NCBI RefSeq assembly: GCF_026810225.1
Contig: NZ_CP113865.1
Coordinates: forward strand, 1-64,000
Direction: 5' to 3'
Length of the DNA: 64,000 nucleotides
Source of the DNA: Caldicellulosiruptor morganii
GTDB taxonomy: Bacteria; Bacillota; Thermoanaerobacteria; Caldicellulosiruptorales; Caldicellulosiruptoraceae
Shown here: positions 10,452-19,607 of the stretch, piece after piece
How positions within the stretch are numbered: the stretch's first letter is position 1
How the letters are laid out: each line of letters begins with the position of its first letter
Notes under the pieces: generated by a model
Databases searched by the model: none
Seen by the model: the letters and a program-made list of their open reading frames with translations, nothing else
What the model was told of the DNA's origin: nothing
Made by a program: the position numbers and the translations under genes

Positions 10452-10616
10452 GTTTCAATCTCCAAAGGGAAGGGTACAAACTCGGACGTGAAAAGGCAGA
10501 AAAGAACGGGCTTTATCAGTTTCAATCCCCAAAGGGAAGGCTACAAACCCTGTAAATCAAACCTAACCTTCATAAGCTCATCATAAGTTTCAATCCCCAA
10601 AGGGAAGGCTACAAAC
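10452..10616 (-). CRISPR. CRISPR array 1 (3 repeats, 2 spacers)
   Basis: Repeats at 10452, 10519 and 10587, each 30 bp, of the form GTTTCAATCCCC...GGCTACAAAC on the plus strand. The leftmost repeat has two substitutions (TCTCC, GGGTAC), as expected for the old, leader-distal end. The strand is set by the leader on the right and by the repeat ending ATTGAAAC when read on the minus strand, which is the usual 5' handle of crRNAs in type I-B/III systems. Confidence 0.95.
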
Positions 10617-10865
10617 CGGTTAAAAAGCTTAATTTTATTATATCAACTTTATGCAAGCATGTCAATGTTTTTTTATCGATACATCTATGAAAAACTTACA
10701 TAAACTCAGCACTATCAACAATTAAAAGAAGCCAGTCAGAGCCTTCCGTCGACCAGCAAATTACCAGAGATGCAAATAAAACCTTTCAATTTCTAAATGA
10801 AACCGAATACAAATTAAGCTCAAAAATTTTGCATGTGAGATCGACAGAAATGACTTTTGGTCAAA
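10617..10865 (-). promoter_or_regulatory. CRISPR leader 1 with promoter
   Basis: First of six closely similar leaders of about 245 bp lying right of each array. On the minus strand TTGACA (10660-10665) and TATAAT (10637-10642) are separated by 17 bp, pointing into the array. The predicted start is about 10-15 bases before the first repeat. Confidence 0.85.
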
Positions 10866-10958
10866 CAGTATATTTTTGCAGCATAAAAAGAAAGTTTATT
10901 AAAAAATGTTTCAAAACAAAATACAGAATTCTTGGTTATAATATTTAGAACTATTCTG

Positions 10959-10987
10959 TTGTAATTTACATCAAAGAAGGGTATATA
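10959..10987 (+). promoter_or_regulatory. Predicted promoter of the TPM gene
   Basis: TTGTAA and TATATA are separated by 17 bp. The same element and about 160 bp around it recur at 25313-25341 upstream of lemA, and the conservation supports function. No gene lies between it and the TPM gene at 11110. Confidence 0.5.
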
Positions 10988-11109
10988 TTAAATTGTTGCA
11001 AAAAATAATAAAAATAACAAGTGCAATGATCACTTTAAGGCACGGAAAAAATTATAGAAGATTTCAGAAGTGGATTATCCCAGAAAAGACCAATCAGGAG
11101 TGAGAAAAG

Positions 11110-11916
11110 ATGAAAATATTTGAAAAGAAGCATCTGGCAGCATTTTTGATGCTTGTAATTGCAAGCTTTACTTTTCTTACCTGCATAGGCTTTGCAGATG
11201 TTTTGCCAAAGCCGCAGAAAAACATATATGTATTTGACTGTGCCAATTTGATAGATGATTCAGACGAAGAGGAAATGAGAGCTTTAGCAAAGGAGCTTGA
11301 TCAAAAGACTCAAGCCCAGCTTGTGGCTGTGACGGTTGAAACACTTGGTGGAAAAACAATAGAAGAATATGCGCTTGAGCTTTTCAGAAAGTGGGGTATA
11401 GGTGATAAAGAGAAGAACAATGGTGTTTTGATTCTTGTAAACAGGGAAAATCTTTTAGCAGGCAAGAAGGGAAGAATAAGGATAGAAGTGGGATATGGGC
11501 TTGAAGGTGCAATAACAGATGGAAAAGCAGGAAGAATACTTGATGATTATGCAATTCCGGCATTTGAAAAAAAGGAGTATTCAAAGGGTATAAAGGACAC
11601 CTTTTTTGCAGTTGCAGGCGAAATTGCAAAGGAGTACAACATTGAACTGGAAAATCTAAAAGGTTACACCGGGGTTCAGAACCAGCCGGATGAACCGTCA
11701 TCTGCAGAAGATGATAACATAGAACTTCCAGATATAATTTTTATAATTGTATTTGTACTTGCGTATATATTTATAATATTGCAAAAAAGAGGAAACCGGG
11801 GTAGTGGCAGTTCATGGGGCGGCTTTGGCGGTGGTTCTGGTGGTGGCTTTGGCGGAGGCTCTTCTGGTGGCGGATTTGGTGGCGGTTCTTCGGGTGGTGG
11901 CGGTGCAAGCAGATAA
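11110..11916 (+). CDS. TPM-domain (YgcG-like) membrane protein
   Basis: 268 aa. A signal peptide of about 30 residues leads to a TPM domain (about residues 38-165; YVFDCANLIDDSDEEE and a KWGIGDKEKNNGVLILV segment), then one transmembrane helix (IIFIIVFVLAYIFIIL). A low-complexity tail of glycine and serine ends GGGSSGGGGASR. TPM proteins often pair with LemA. Here the lemA gene is 13 kb away at 25384 with a matching upstream region. AGGAGTGAG precedes the ATG. The cellular role of the family is not settled. Confidence 0.85.
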   Translation: MKIFEKKHLAAFLMLVIASFTFLTCIGFADVLPKPQKNIYVFDCANLIDDSDEEEMRALAKELDQKTQAQLVAVTVETLGGKTIEEYALELFRKWGIGDKEKNNGVLILVNRENLLAGKKGRIRIEVGYGLEGAITDGKAGRILDDYAIPAFEKKEYSKGIKDTFFAVAGEIAKEYNIELENLKGYTGVQNQPDEPSSAEDDNIELPDIIFIIVFVLAYIFIILQKRGNRGSGSSWGGFGGGSGGGFGGGSSGGGFGGGSSGGGGASR

Positions 11917-12015
11917 ATAAAGATTTGAGAATGAAAAAATCCACAAACCTTGTGACAGAATAAATATAAATGGGTATAAAAAATACAGTGAAAAAAATTA
12001 TGAGGAGATGTATAA

Positions 12016-12210
12016 ATGAAAAACGTAGGAAATGCTGACAGAACTATAAGAGTAATTATTGGCATTGTTTTGCTGAGTCTGCTTTTCATAGTAAAGAGCA
12101 ATGCAAAGTACTGGGGCTTAATAGGACTTGTGCCACTTATAACAGGACTTATAGGATATTGCCCGCTTTACACCATATTTGGTATAAATACACTTAAGAA
12201 AAAAAGATAA
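12016..12210 (+). CDS. DUF2892 (YgaP transmembrane-like) protein
   Basis: 64-residue inner-membrane protein: MKNVGNADRTIRVIIG is the typical family N-terminus. Two hydrophobic segments follow, with CPLYTIFGI between the second segment and the basic tail. AGGAGATG precedes the ATG. The family resembles the membrane anchor of YgaP rhodanese but has no catalytic part here. A terminator follows. Confidence 0.8.
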   Translation: MKNVGNADRTIRVIIGIVLLSLLFIVKSNAKYWGLIGLVPLITGLIGYCPLYTIFGINTLKKKR

Positions 12211-12238
12211 TTCACAGAAATACTTTCTTTTTAAAAAA

Positions 12239-12290
12239 GCAGGCAGGGGCTACTTTTGCATAAAGCCTTTTGCCTGCTTTAGTTTTTTAG
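12239..12290 (+). terminator. Terminator after DUF2892 gene
   Basis: GCAGGCA (12239-12245) pairs with TGCCTGC (12271-12277), with a smaller inner hairpin and a T-rich tail AGTTTTTT. Confidence 0.75.
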
Positions 12291-12375
12291 TATAATTTTG
12301 TTATAGCAAGCAAAGAAATTTTTTCCTTTATGAAAAATAAGGATAAAAAACAGGTAGAAGGGAAGTTTTGAGAGT

Positions 12376-13689
12376 ATGGCCGAGTTCAATCCTTTTATTA
12401 ACCACTTTAACAAGCTCAGAAACTTTTCGCGGCTTGTATACCTTTATGGTTGCTATTCAAGAGAAGATGCAAAGCTTTTTCAGATAGGCAAAAGGACATT
12501 TGATGAAGAGCTCAGGCGCATGAGAGTGTTTTTAAAAGAAGATGAATACCTTTCGGTTGAAAAAGAGGGAAAAAAGGCTTTGCCCTGCGTTGTTGAGGAT
12601 TTTTTCAGGGAAGTTGAAAATCCACTTATAAACATATATTTCTCAAAAACTTCCACATCACTTCAGACAACATTATTTTTCATGATTCTTCAGATTTTGA
12701 ATTCTTCAAAAGACAAAAAAGCAACTACAAATGAAATAATGGATAAGATTTACTTTGCGCTTGATGAAAGAACAAAAGACAGAGCAGTTGATTCAAGCAT
12801 AAAAAGGACATTGAAACAGATGCAAAGTATGGGTATTATCAGGTTTTTGAAAAAGGAAAAGGTTTATGTGCTGTCAAATACAATTGAAAGGCTTTTTAAA
12901 GGATTTTCGAGGGATGAGCTAAAAAATATATATCTATCTGTTTTATTTTTCATAAACACCAATGTGCCGAATGTCCCGGGCTGGTTCTTAAAAGAAAGCT
13001 TGGAGAAGTACCTTTTGAAAAACGGTGAAGAGGAATTTATAAAAGAGGCAAACCAGCTGTTCTGGTTTACATACATACCCCATCACTATGTTCTGGACGA
13101 AGAGATTGTTTGGAGGTTCTGGTATGCAGCATCTCTGGGGAATAAAGTAAAGATATGGTATTATCCGAGAAGTGGTTCTCAGAAGAAGGAGTATAGCTGC
13201 ATACCTCTCAGAATCATTTACGATGTAAAGCTTGGCAGGTGGTATTTTATAATACTCGACGAAAAAGAGATTAATACACTTCCTGCTTCAAGGGTTGAAA
13301 AGATAGAAATTCTGGATGAGAAATTTGACAGAAGCCTTTTTGAAAAGTTTTGGCCGGTTATAGAAAAGTGCTTTTTTGTGTCAGTTCCACTGAAAGAAGA
13401 AGGATTTAAAAAGATAAGATTTAGATTTGTTCTTGATAAAGACACAAACTACAACTTTGTATTAAACAGGGTAAAAAGAGAGCTAAAAGGTGCACACATT
13501 GAGATGATAAGCCAGAATGAATTTGTGGTGGACTATGAGCTCAGCAACCTGAAAGAAATAAAACCATGGCTGAGAAGCTTTTCACACAGAGTGGTTGTTG
13601 AAGATGATAGCCCAGACTCTCAAAAGCTCAGGCAGGAAATGATGGATGAGTGGAGGGAGATTTTGAAGAACTATGGAGATATTCAATGA
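12376..13689 (+). CDS. WYL-domain transcriptional regulator 1
   Basis: 437 aa. The N-terminal region (1-80) looks like a winged-helix DNA-binding part. The middle third has further helical HTH-like sequence (KRTLKQMQSMGIIRFL). The WYL domain begins near residue 250 (KVKIWYYPRSGSQKKEYSCIPLRIIYDVKLGRWYFI) and a WCX-like C-terminus ends the protein. WYL proteins sense ligands, often nucleic acids, and many regulate defence genes. The 3' end overlaps the next gene by 17 bp, so the two are translationally coupled. Confidence 0.8.
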   Translation: MAEFNPFINHFNKLRNFSRLVYLYGCYSREDAKLFQIGKRTFDEELRRMRVFLKEDEYLSVEKEGKKALPCVVEDFFREVENPLINIYFSKTSTSLQTTLFFMILQILNSSKDKKATTNEIMDKIYFALDERTKDRAVDSSIKRTLKQMQSMGIIRFLKKEKVYVLSNTIERLFKGFSRDELKNIYLSVLFFINTNVPNVPGWFLKESLEKYLLKNGEEEFIKEANQLFWFTYIPHHYVLDEEIVWRFWYAASLGNKVKIWYYPRSGSQKKEYSCIPLRIIYDVKLGRWYFIILDEKEINTLPASRVEKIEILDEKFDRSLFEKFWPVIEKCFFVSVPLKEEGFKKIRFRFVLDKDTNYNFVLNRVKRELKGAHIEMISQNEFVVDYELSNLKEIKPWLRSFSHRVVVEDDSPDSQKLRQEMMDEWREILKNYGDIQ

Positions 13690-14674
13690 GGTTAAAAGCA
13701 CATTTTATAAAGCCTTAGAGGAGATTATAAATACAGCATATAAAAATGGAAAAATTTCACAGAAAGAAATTCAGGAGATTTTGAAAAAATACAACTGTAA
13801 TTTTCCAAGCCTTGAGAAGAAAGTTTTAGCCACAGACAATCAGGAAAGCAGGAATTTATATCTCTTAAAAAAGATTGATGATTCAAAGGAATATGCTTTA
13901 AGAATCAACGCACCAATTGACCCCTATGCAATTGATATAGAGATTCTGTGGCTTAAATTTATACTTGGTAGCCGTTATGTTCATCTTTTTTTGGAAGATG
14001 AGACAATTGAAAAGATTAAAAGAATAAAGGCAGGTGGCAATTTTTCGCTTTTGCCTGAGATTTTGCTACCCAAAAACTACTCAAAAGTGGTAAAAAGAGA
14101 GTCTGTAGTTGAGATTGACAAAAAGCTCAGAGTTTTGATTAAAGCAGCCTTAGAGAAAAGGGTTATTAACTACACATACATAGCGCGAAGCGGGCAGAAG
14201 TTTGTGGAAAGAGGGATTCCTGTTAAGATTCAGTACTCCTTAAAAGACGATTTGCTGTATGCAATTATTTACTCAATAAATTCTCACAGCTTTGCAAAGT
14301 GTGTTGTTCAAAATTTGAATGATATAAGTATAGGTTCTGAACAGGGAAATATCCAACAGATTTTGAAAGAATATGAGGAGTTTTTGAAAAGAAGCAGAGC
14401 AAAAGAGCCTATTGTCCTTGAAGTTGTGAACACAAGAAATGCATTGGAAAGAGCATTTTGCATTTTTGCACCGTTTGAAAAATCTGCAAGGTTTTTAAGA
14501 GATAAAAATAAACACCAGCTCACAATCCACTACTATGAATTTGAAGAAGCAGAGGTTTTGTCAAGGATTCTATATCTGGGGAAGGATGTTGTTGTGATAT
14601 CGCCCGAGAGAATAAGAAATGAGATAATTTCGAGGGTGAAAAAGGCTCTGGAGATGTATGAGAAGAAAGCATAA
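13673..14674 (+). CDS. WYL-domain protein 2
   Basis: 333 aa, starting inside the end of WYL regulator 1. A WYL-like core is seen from about residue 160 (LEKRVINYTYIARSGQKFVERGIPVKIQYSLKDDLLYAI) with a C-terminal WCX-like extension (VVVISPERIRNEIISRVKKAL). The N-terminus lacks an obvious DNA-binding helix-turn-helix. The pair may act as a hetero-oligomer. The target is unknown; nearby CRISPR loci are a reasonable guess only. Confidence 0.7.
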   Translation: MEIFNEVKSTFYKALEEIINTAYKNGKISQKEIQEILKKYNCNFPSLEKKVLATDNQESRNLYLLKKIDDSKEYALRINAPIDPYAIDIEILWLKFILGSRYVHLFLEDETIEKIKRIKAGGNFSLLPEILLPKNYSKVVKRESVVEIDKKLRVLIKAALEKRVINYTYIARSGQKFVERGIPVKIQYSLKDDLLYAIIYSINSHSFAKCVVQNLNDISIGSEQGNIQQILKEYEEFLKRSRAKEPIVLEVVNTRNALERAFCIFAPFEKSARFLRDKNKHQLTIHYYEFEEAEVLSRILYLGKDVVVISPERIRNEIISRVKKALEMYEKKA

Positions 14675-14762
14675 AAATTTCACTAATTTTATTGTTTAAA
14701 CTATATTTTTATTTTTTAAGTTGTTGAATAAATAATTCTACTATTAATGTAACTATATGGGA

Positions 14763-15710
14763 CTATAAATTATTCCATGCATATTTAAAAGAAAATTTAC
14801 AGTTTTCAATTTTTTGAATATAAAGCTCTATCAAATAAGTAACCATTATCCAGTCAACATGTCTCTTATATGTTCTAAAACCTCTTAGCCGTACTTGTTC
14901 TAAATTATATTCTCCTTTCAGCTTCCCAAATAATCTTTCAATTTTTATCCTTTGCTTATATACTCTTTGTCCTTCTTTACTTCTTAAAAATTCTATGTTT
15001 TGTGCTCTCAGAATATTTTTGACATTGTTAAAATCCTTAGTATTTCTCTTATTTATACCCGCTACAAACTTTATTCCAAGTCTATCAGCCACATCAAACC
15101 ACTTTGTACAATCATAACCTGCATCTGCTAATATTACATCAGGTCCAAATATCTTAGCTTCATACAAAAGTTCTACCGCTTTACTATCATGAATATTTGC
15201 ACATGTCAACCACCATACTATCGGTATGACCTCATCTTCAACTGTTGCTAGCACATGTAATTTATACCCATTGTAAAAACCTAAACTAACACATCTTCCT
15301 ACTCCTGCTTCTCTATCACCCCTCGAGCTTCTCAAAGGTGTAGAATCTATAGCACAAACTCTTGTCTTGGGATCTATTTCTCTTACTAAAATTCTTGCTA
15401 TTGCTTCTATATATTCTTCTTCAATCATTTTAGCCCATTTTGAAAAATATGAATGATCGGGGCTCTTTTCTATTCCTATGACCTTTCTAAATTCTTCATC
15501 TTCATTTATCTTGTACTCTAATTCCCTAAAGCTGTTTATCCTATTTTTGACTTTATAAACAAAACAAGCTATTATATGGCTCAGCTTAAATTTCTTCGGT
15601 CTTCCTCTTTTGTTGTTTTTTATCTTCAATCCTAAATCTTTTATTACTTTTTCAATTGTCATAAATATCTTTAAAAATTTTTGTTTTTGTGCTTTAATAA
15701 AATTAGTCAT
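14763..15710 (-). CDS. DDE transposase of IS4/IS5 type
   Basis: About 315 aa. The catalytic triad is visible: D in CAIDSTPLRSS, D in ILADAGYDC and E in QRIKIERLFGKLK, the YREK-like segment of DDE_Tnp_1 enzymes. The N-terminus carries a basic stretch (KNNKRGRPKKF). An ATG at 15716 also exists, but it abuts the ribosome-binding site AAGGAGG. The ATG at 15710 has proper spacing. The gene looks intact, so the element may still be mobile. Confidence 0.88.
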   Translation of the reverse strand: MTNFIKAQKQKFLKIFMTIEKVIKDLGLKIKNNKRGRPKKFKLSHIIACFVYKVKNRINSFRELEYKINEDEEFRKVIGIEKSPDHSYFSKWAKMIEEEYIEAIARILVREIDPKTRVCAIDSTPLRSSRGDREAGVGRCVSLGFYNGYKLHVLATVEDEVIPIVWWLTCANIHDSKAVELLYEAKIFGPDVILADAGYDCTKWFDVADRLGIKFVAGINKRNTKDFNNVKNILRAQNIEFLRSKEGQRVYKQRIKIERLFGKLKGEYNLEQVRLRGFRTYKRHVDWIMVTYLIELYIQKIENCKFSFKYAWNNL

Positions 15711-15712
15711 TG

Positions 15713-15780
15713 CCATCCTCCTTGCTTGGGTTTTTTAGTATTCTCTTCTTAAAATTTTATCTCAAGGAGGATGGTTTTTT
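15713..15780. promoter_or_regulatory. Hairpin that masks the transposase ribosome-binding site
   Basis: CCATCCTCCTTG (15713-15724) and CAAGGAGGATGG (15763-15774) are a perfect 12-bp inverted repeat. In a minus-strand transcript entering from outside, the upstream arm would pair with AAGGAGG of the transposase gene and block translation. On the plus strand the stem ends in TTTTTT and would terminate read-through. Confidence 0.65.
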
Positions 15781-15947
15781 CCATTTATAAATTTATTACT
15801 TTTATGTCAATATGTTTTATTCAACAAGCTATTTTATTTTTTAAAAGTTAACAAATTTTTATTTGGAATGATTTAAATTGCTTTAAAAAGGGTATAAATT
15901 TTGATAGAATATAAGCATATCTTTCTGTCACATAAAGGTTGATGCTT

Positions 15948-18900
15948 ATGAAAAAGAGATTAAAACCTGCTCTGTTTGTTTTAATGTTTGCCGTTTTGCT
16001 ATGGCAGGTTGCATTTTGCGCTCAAAAAACAATAAAGTTTCAGGTTGATAAAAAATATCCCCCTTTTTCTTATGAAGCAGATGGCAGAGTTTACGGCTTT
16101 ACTGTTGACCTTGCAAATATGATTTTTGAACAGGATAGATACTTTTTGCAAATAAGCAGTGACACATGGGAAAATGTTTACAGAAGGCTTTTAAGCGGTG
16201 AGATTGACATAACAGGACCTGTTGTGATTTTGGAGGAGAGAAAGAAATATATTCTTTTCTCAAATCCTATTTTCACAAGACATGTGGGAATATATACTAA
16301 AAAAGGATTTAATAGAAAGATAGCTCTTGATAACTTATCCTCTTTTAAAATAGGTGTTTTAAAAGCAGACTACACAGAGAGCTTGCTTTCGAAAAAACTG
16401 GGTGTCAAAAAATATTTTGCATATCCGACAGTGGAAGATGTTTTAAAGGCGCTTCTGGCAGGAAAGATAGATGCAGCCTTTACAACACAGGAGGTTGCAA
16501 ATTACTTCATAACAAGAAACAATTACACCGATGCACTGGAGCTGAAAGTCAAGGATATTTTTGAAGTCAAAAGTGCATTTGGCATTAGCAAAAAGCACCC
16601 TGAACTTGTAAGTTATGTAAATAGCAGGCTGAAACTTCTTATTAAAAATGGCACATTTGATCAGCTTTATAACAATTACTTTTCTGTCTATTCGCCCTAT
16701 TACTATGAAAGACAGAAAAATCAAATTGTTCTTTCAATCCTGTATGTTTTAATTATGGTCTTTTTTGCCTCTTCTCTAACAGTGCTTGTAATGATAAGGC
16801 TAAACAGACGCCTTAGAACAGACAAAGAAGCTTTTGAAAAGTATGCACAGCTTCTGGCATCCAATGCAAATGTGATTGTTCTTACGCTGAACCTCAAAGG
16901 TGAGATAATATATTTCAATAAATTTGCAGAAGAGATAACAGGGTATAAAGCAGAGGAGGTTACAGGGAAGAGATGGGTTGATATATTCATACCAGAATAC
17001 AAAAGAGAGTATATTCAAAAGTTGTTTTCTAAGATAGCAGCCGAAAAGGTTGTAAATGGTCATGAAAATGAGATAATAACAAAAAATGGAGATATTCGCT
17101 GGATACTCTGGAACAACACAGTGGTTGAACATTCATACCTGAATGAACCACTTATAATCTCAACAGGGCTTGACATAACTCAGCAAAAAAAGACACAGAG
17201 CCTTTTAGAAGAAAGCTACGAAGAGATAGAGCAGACAAATCAGGAGCTTGTAAATGCTCTTGAGATTTTGAACAGACAAACAGAGATTTTGAATGCCCAG
17301 CAGCAAAGATATAAATTCATAGTTGACAATATATCAGACAGCATAATGGAACTTGATTTTAAATCAAGAGAAATCAATTTCTATGGAAGGCAAAAAGATG
17401 AATTTGATGTTGAAAGCATCAATCTTAAGGAGGATCACATCTCCTGGCTCAATTTATATCATCCGGAAGACAGAGGCAAAGTGCTTGATAGAATTCAAAA
17501 AGCTCTGGAGCTGAAGGAAGAAAATGTGGAGTATGAAGCAAGAGTAAAAGACAGAAGCGGAAATTTCAGGTGGATATACACACGTCTTAAGATCTTTTAC
17601 GATGCAAATGGAAAGCCCGAAAAGATAATTGGTGTTAATATAGACTATACGAACAAAAAGCTTTATGAGCAAAGGATGGAGCAGCTTGCATATTATGATT
17701 CGCTCACAGGGCTTGCCAACAGGAAACTTTTTGAGCAAAAACTTGATGATTTTATTGAAGAAGCTTTAAAAGCGGACAAAATGGGTGCTGTTATTTTAAT
17801 TGACATAGACAACTTCAAAGACATAAATGACCTTTATGGACATGAAATGGGCGATGAGTACCTTGTCTCAATTTGCAAAAAGATAGATGAATATTTAAAA
17901 ACCCTTTCGCAAAAGAGCTTTTTTGCAAGGGTGGGCGGCGATGAGTTTGCCATAATACTTGATGATCTGACAAGAAAAGATGATGTATTCATGGTGTGTT
18001 CTGATCTTAAGAAAATTTTTGAGCAGGAGATTTACCTTGAAAAGGCTGAAAGAGAGTTTTTCACAACCTGTAGCATGGGTATATCATTCTATCCCGAAGA
18101 TGGGACAAGTACAAAAGAGATTTTGAGAAATGTGGACATGGCGCTGAGCCAGGCAAAGGAAAATGGGAAAAATGATTTTCAGATTTTTATGCCATATATG
18201 CTGACAAGGAATCTCAAAAAGATAGAGATAGAAAAGAGCCTGAGAAAAGCTATAGAAGATGACCAGTTTGTTTTGTACTACCAGCCGGTTGTTGACCTTG
18301 ACACATTGCAGATCACAGGTGTTGAAGCGCTTTTGAGATGGATATCCCCTCAAAAAGGCATGATAAGTCCGCTTGACTTTATACCCGTTGCAGAAGAAAG
18401 TGGACTTATTGTGAAAATTGGTGAGCTTGTGATAGAAAAGGCACTAAAAGACATAAAAGTTTGGGAGCAAAAAGGTGCAGGTAATATAAGCGTTTCGATA
18501 AATCTTTCTGCACGTCAGCTTAGGGCAAAACATTTTGAGAGCAAAGTCTTAAGGCTTTTTGAAAAATACAGAATTGACCCTGGCAAAGTTATCTTTGAGA
18601 TTACAGAAAGCGGTGCTGTTGAAAATTTTGATATTTCACTAAGAATTCTGAGCTTTTTGTGCCAGATGGGTATAAAATTTTTGATAGATGACTTTGGGAC
18701 AGGCTATTCTTCTTTGATTTACCTGCGTAGACTTCCAATTGGTGGTGTTAAAATAGATAGAAGCTTTATATCTGACATAGCATATTCAAAAGAGAGCAGA
18801 AGCATAGTAGAGGGGATTATTCTGATGGCGCACAAGCTTGATTTAAAGGTTGTTGCAGAAGGAATTGAAACAAAAGAGGAGCTTGATGTGCTAAGGCAAA

Positions 18901-18995
18901 TGGGCTGCGACTCTGGGCAGGGGTATTTGTTCAGCAAACCTGTTCCAAAGGATGAGATTGAAAAACTGATTCTACAGGGAAGGATTTTAATTTAA
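15948..18995 (+). CDS. Periplasmic-binding-protein / PAS / GGDEF-EAL signalling protein
   Basis: About 1015 aa membrane sensor for cyclic-di-GMP turnover. Order: signal peptide; SBP_bac_3 domain of amino-acid-binding type (about 25-250); transmembrane helix near 270 (LSILYVLIMVFFASSLTVLV); PAS domain (about 305-420); coiled linker; second PAS with PAC motif; GGDEF domain with intact GGDEF; EAL domain with intact EALLRW and DDFGTGYSSL. Both cyclase and phosphodiesterase motifs look active. The ATG at 15948 is preferred for its spacing to AAAGG over two closer in-frame starts. It is transcribed alone; a terminator follows. Confidence 0.92.
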   Translation: MKKRLKPALFVLMFAVLLWQVAFCAQKTIKFQVDKKYPPFSYEADGRVYGFTVDLANMIFEQDRYFLQISSDTWENVYRRLLSGEIDITGPVVILEERKKYILFSNPIFTRHVGIYTKKGFNRKIALDNLSSFKIGVLKADYTESLLSKKLGVKKYFAYPTVEDVLKALLAGKIDAAFTTQEVANYFITRNNYTDALELKVKDIFEVKSAFGISKKHPELVSYVNSRLKLLIKNGTFDQLYNNYFSVYSPYYYERQKNQIVLSILYVLIMVFFASSLTVLVMIRLNRRLRTDKEAFEKYAQLLASNANVIVLTLNLKGEIIYFNKFAEEITGYKAEEVTGKRWVDIFIPEYKREYIQKLFSKIAAEKVVNGHENEIITKNGDIRWILWNNTVVEHSYLNEPLIISTGLDITQQKKTQSLLEESYEEIEQTNQELVNALEILNRQTEILNAQQQRYKFIVDNISDSIMELDFKSREINFYGRQKDEFDVESINLKEDHISWLNLYHPEDRGKVLDRIQKALELKEENVEYEARVKDRSGNFRWIYTRLKIFYDANGKPEKIIGVNIDYTNKKLYEQRMEQLAYYDSLTGLANRKLFEQKLDDFIEEALKADKMGAVILIDIDNFKDINDLYGHEMGDEYLVSICKKIDEYLKTLSQKSFFARVGGDEFAIILDDLTRKDDVFMVCSDLKKIFEQEIYLEKAEREFFTTCSMGISFYPEDGTSTKEILRNVDMALSQAKENGKNDFQIFMPYMLTRNLKKIEIEKSLRKAIEDDQFVLYYQPVVDLDTLQITGVEALLRWISPQKGMISPLDFIPVAEESGLIVKIGELVIEKALKDIKVWEQKGAGNISVSINLSARQLRAKHFESKVLRLFEKYRIDPGKVIFEITESGAVENFDISLRILSFLCQMGIKFLIDDFGTGYSSLIYLRRLPIGGVKIDRSFISDIAYSKESRSIVEGIILMAHKLDLKVVAEGIETKEELDVLRQMGCDSGQGYLFSKPVPKDEIEKLILQGRILI

Positions 18996-19021
18996 AAGCT
19001 CTACAAGACTTTTTTGATTAT

Positions 19022-19066
19022 AAAGGCTGCAAAATCTTACTTTTTTGCATTTTTGCAGCTTTTTGT
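19022..19066 (+). terminator. Terminator after the GGDEF-EAL gene
   Basis: AAAGGCTGCAAAA pairs with TTTTGCAGCTTTT, followed by T-rich sequence. Confidence 0.75.
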
Positions 19067-19183
19067 TTTTTTATATACCTTCTGGTTCGCAAAAAAATTG
19101 ATTTTTAAGTGGCAGAAATGGGGTATAAAATTATATGTGTTTTGATTTAAATGCAAAAGAAAAACAAAAAGAAGGGAAAGTAG

Positions 19184-19579
19184 ATGGGGCATGTAATTAC
19201 AAGCATTCAGGAGATTTATGAGGCGGTTATAAAAAACATTACAATTCCTGATGCAGTAAAGAGTACAAAAATAGAGGGCAGCAGGGTAATACTAAAAGTT
19301 AAGCCGGTTTCTCTTTTTCCTGAAATTGAACTGAAGTTTGAAATAAAATCTGAGGGCAGCAGAATAATAGGATATTTTGATAAGCAAAAAAGAGTGTTGA
19401 TTTATGGTTTTCTATCAGGTGCTATCAAAAGATATAACTTTGAAGGAATTGAGGTTTTCAAAGACAGAGTGGAGGCTGATCTGCAAAAGGTTATATTTAA
19501 TAATGTAAAGGGAATAAAGGTAGAAAGTATCATGGTTGACGCAGAAGGAAACGTCAGAGTGGATTTCTGTGTAAGATAA
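19184..19579 (+). CDS. Conserved-looking hypothetical protein
   Basis: 131 aa, soluble, alternating beta-type pattern (VILKVKPVSLFPEIELKFEI), no signal peptide or transmembrane helix and no cysteines except one at the C-terminus. GAAGGGAAAG lies before the ATG. It is transcribed toward spoVS with a shared hairpin between. I do not recognise the family. Confidence 0.65.
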   Translation: MGHVITSIQEIYEAVIKNITIPDAVKSTKIEGSRVILKVKPVSLFPEIELKFEIKSEGSRIIGYFDKQKRVLIYGFLSGAIKRYNFEGIEVFKDRVEADLQKVIFNNVKGIKVESIMVDAEGNVRVDFCVR

Positions 19580-19607
19580 AATTTTGATTCAAATTTAAAG
19601 CAAAATA

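Larger units (their letters stand above)
14721..15827. mobile_element. DDE insertion sequence (IS4/IS5-like)
   Basis: About 1.1 kb bounded by 12-bp inverted repeats TTGTTGAATAAA (14721-14732 and, inverted, 15816-15827). It contains one transposase gene on the minus strand. I could not identify a clear target-site duplication. It lies between the WYL operon and the GGDEF/EAL gene without disrupting either. Confidence 0.85.

Noticed and set aside
10392-10586. 64-codon frame across array 1
   Set aside because: Runs through the repeats and through the reverse of the chemotaxis-receptor remnant; no start signal.
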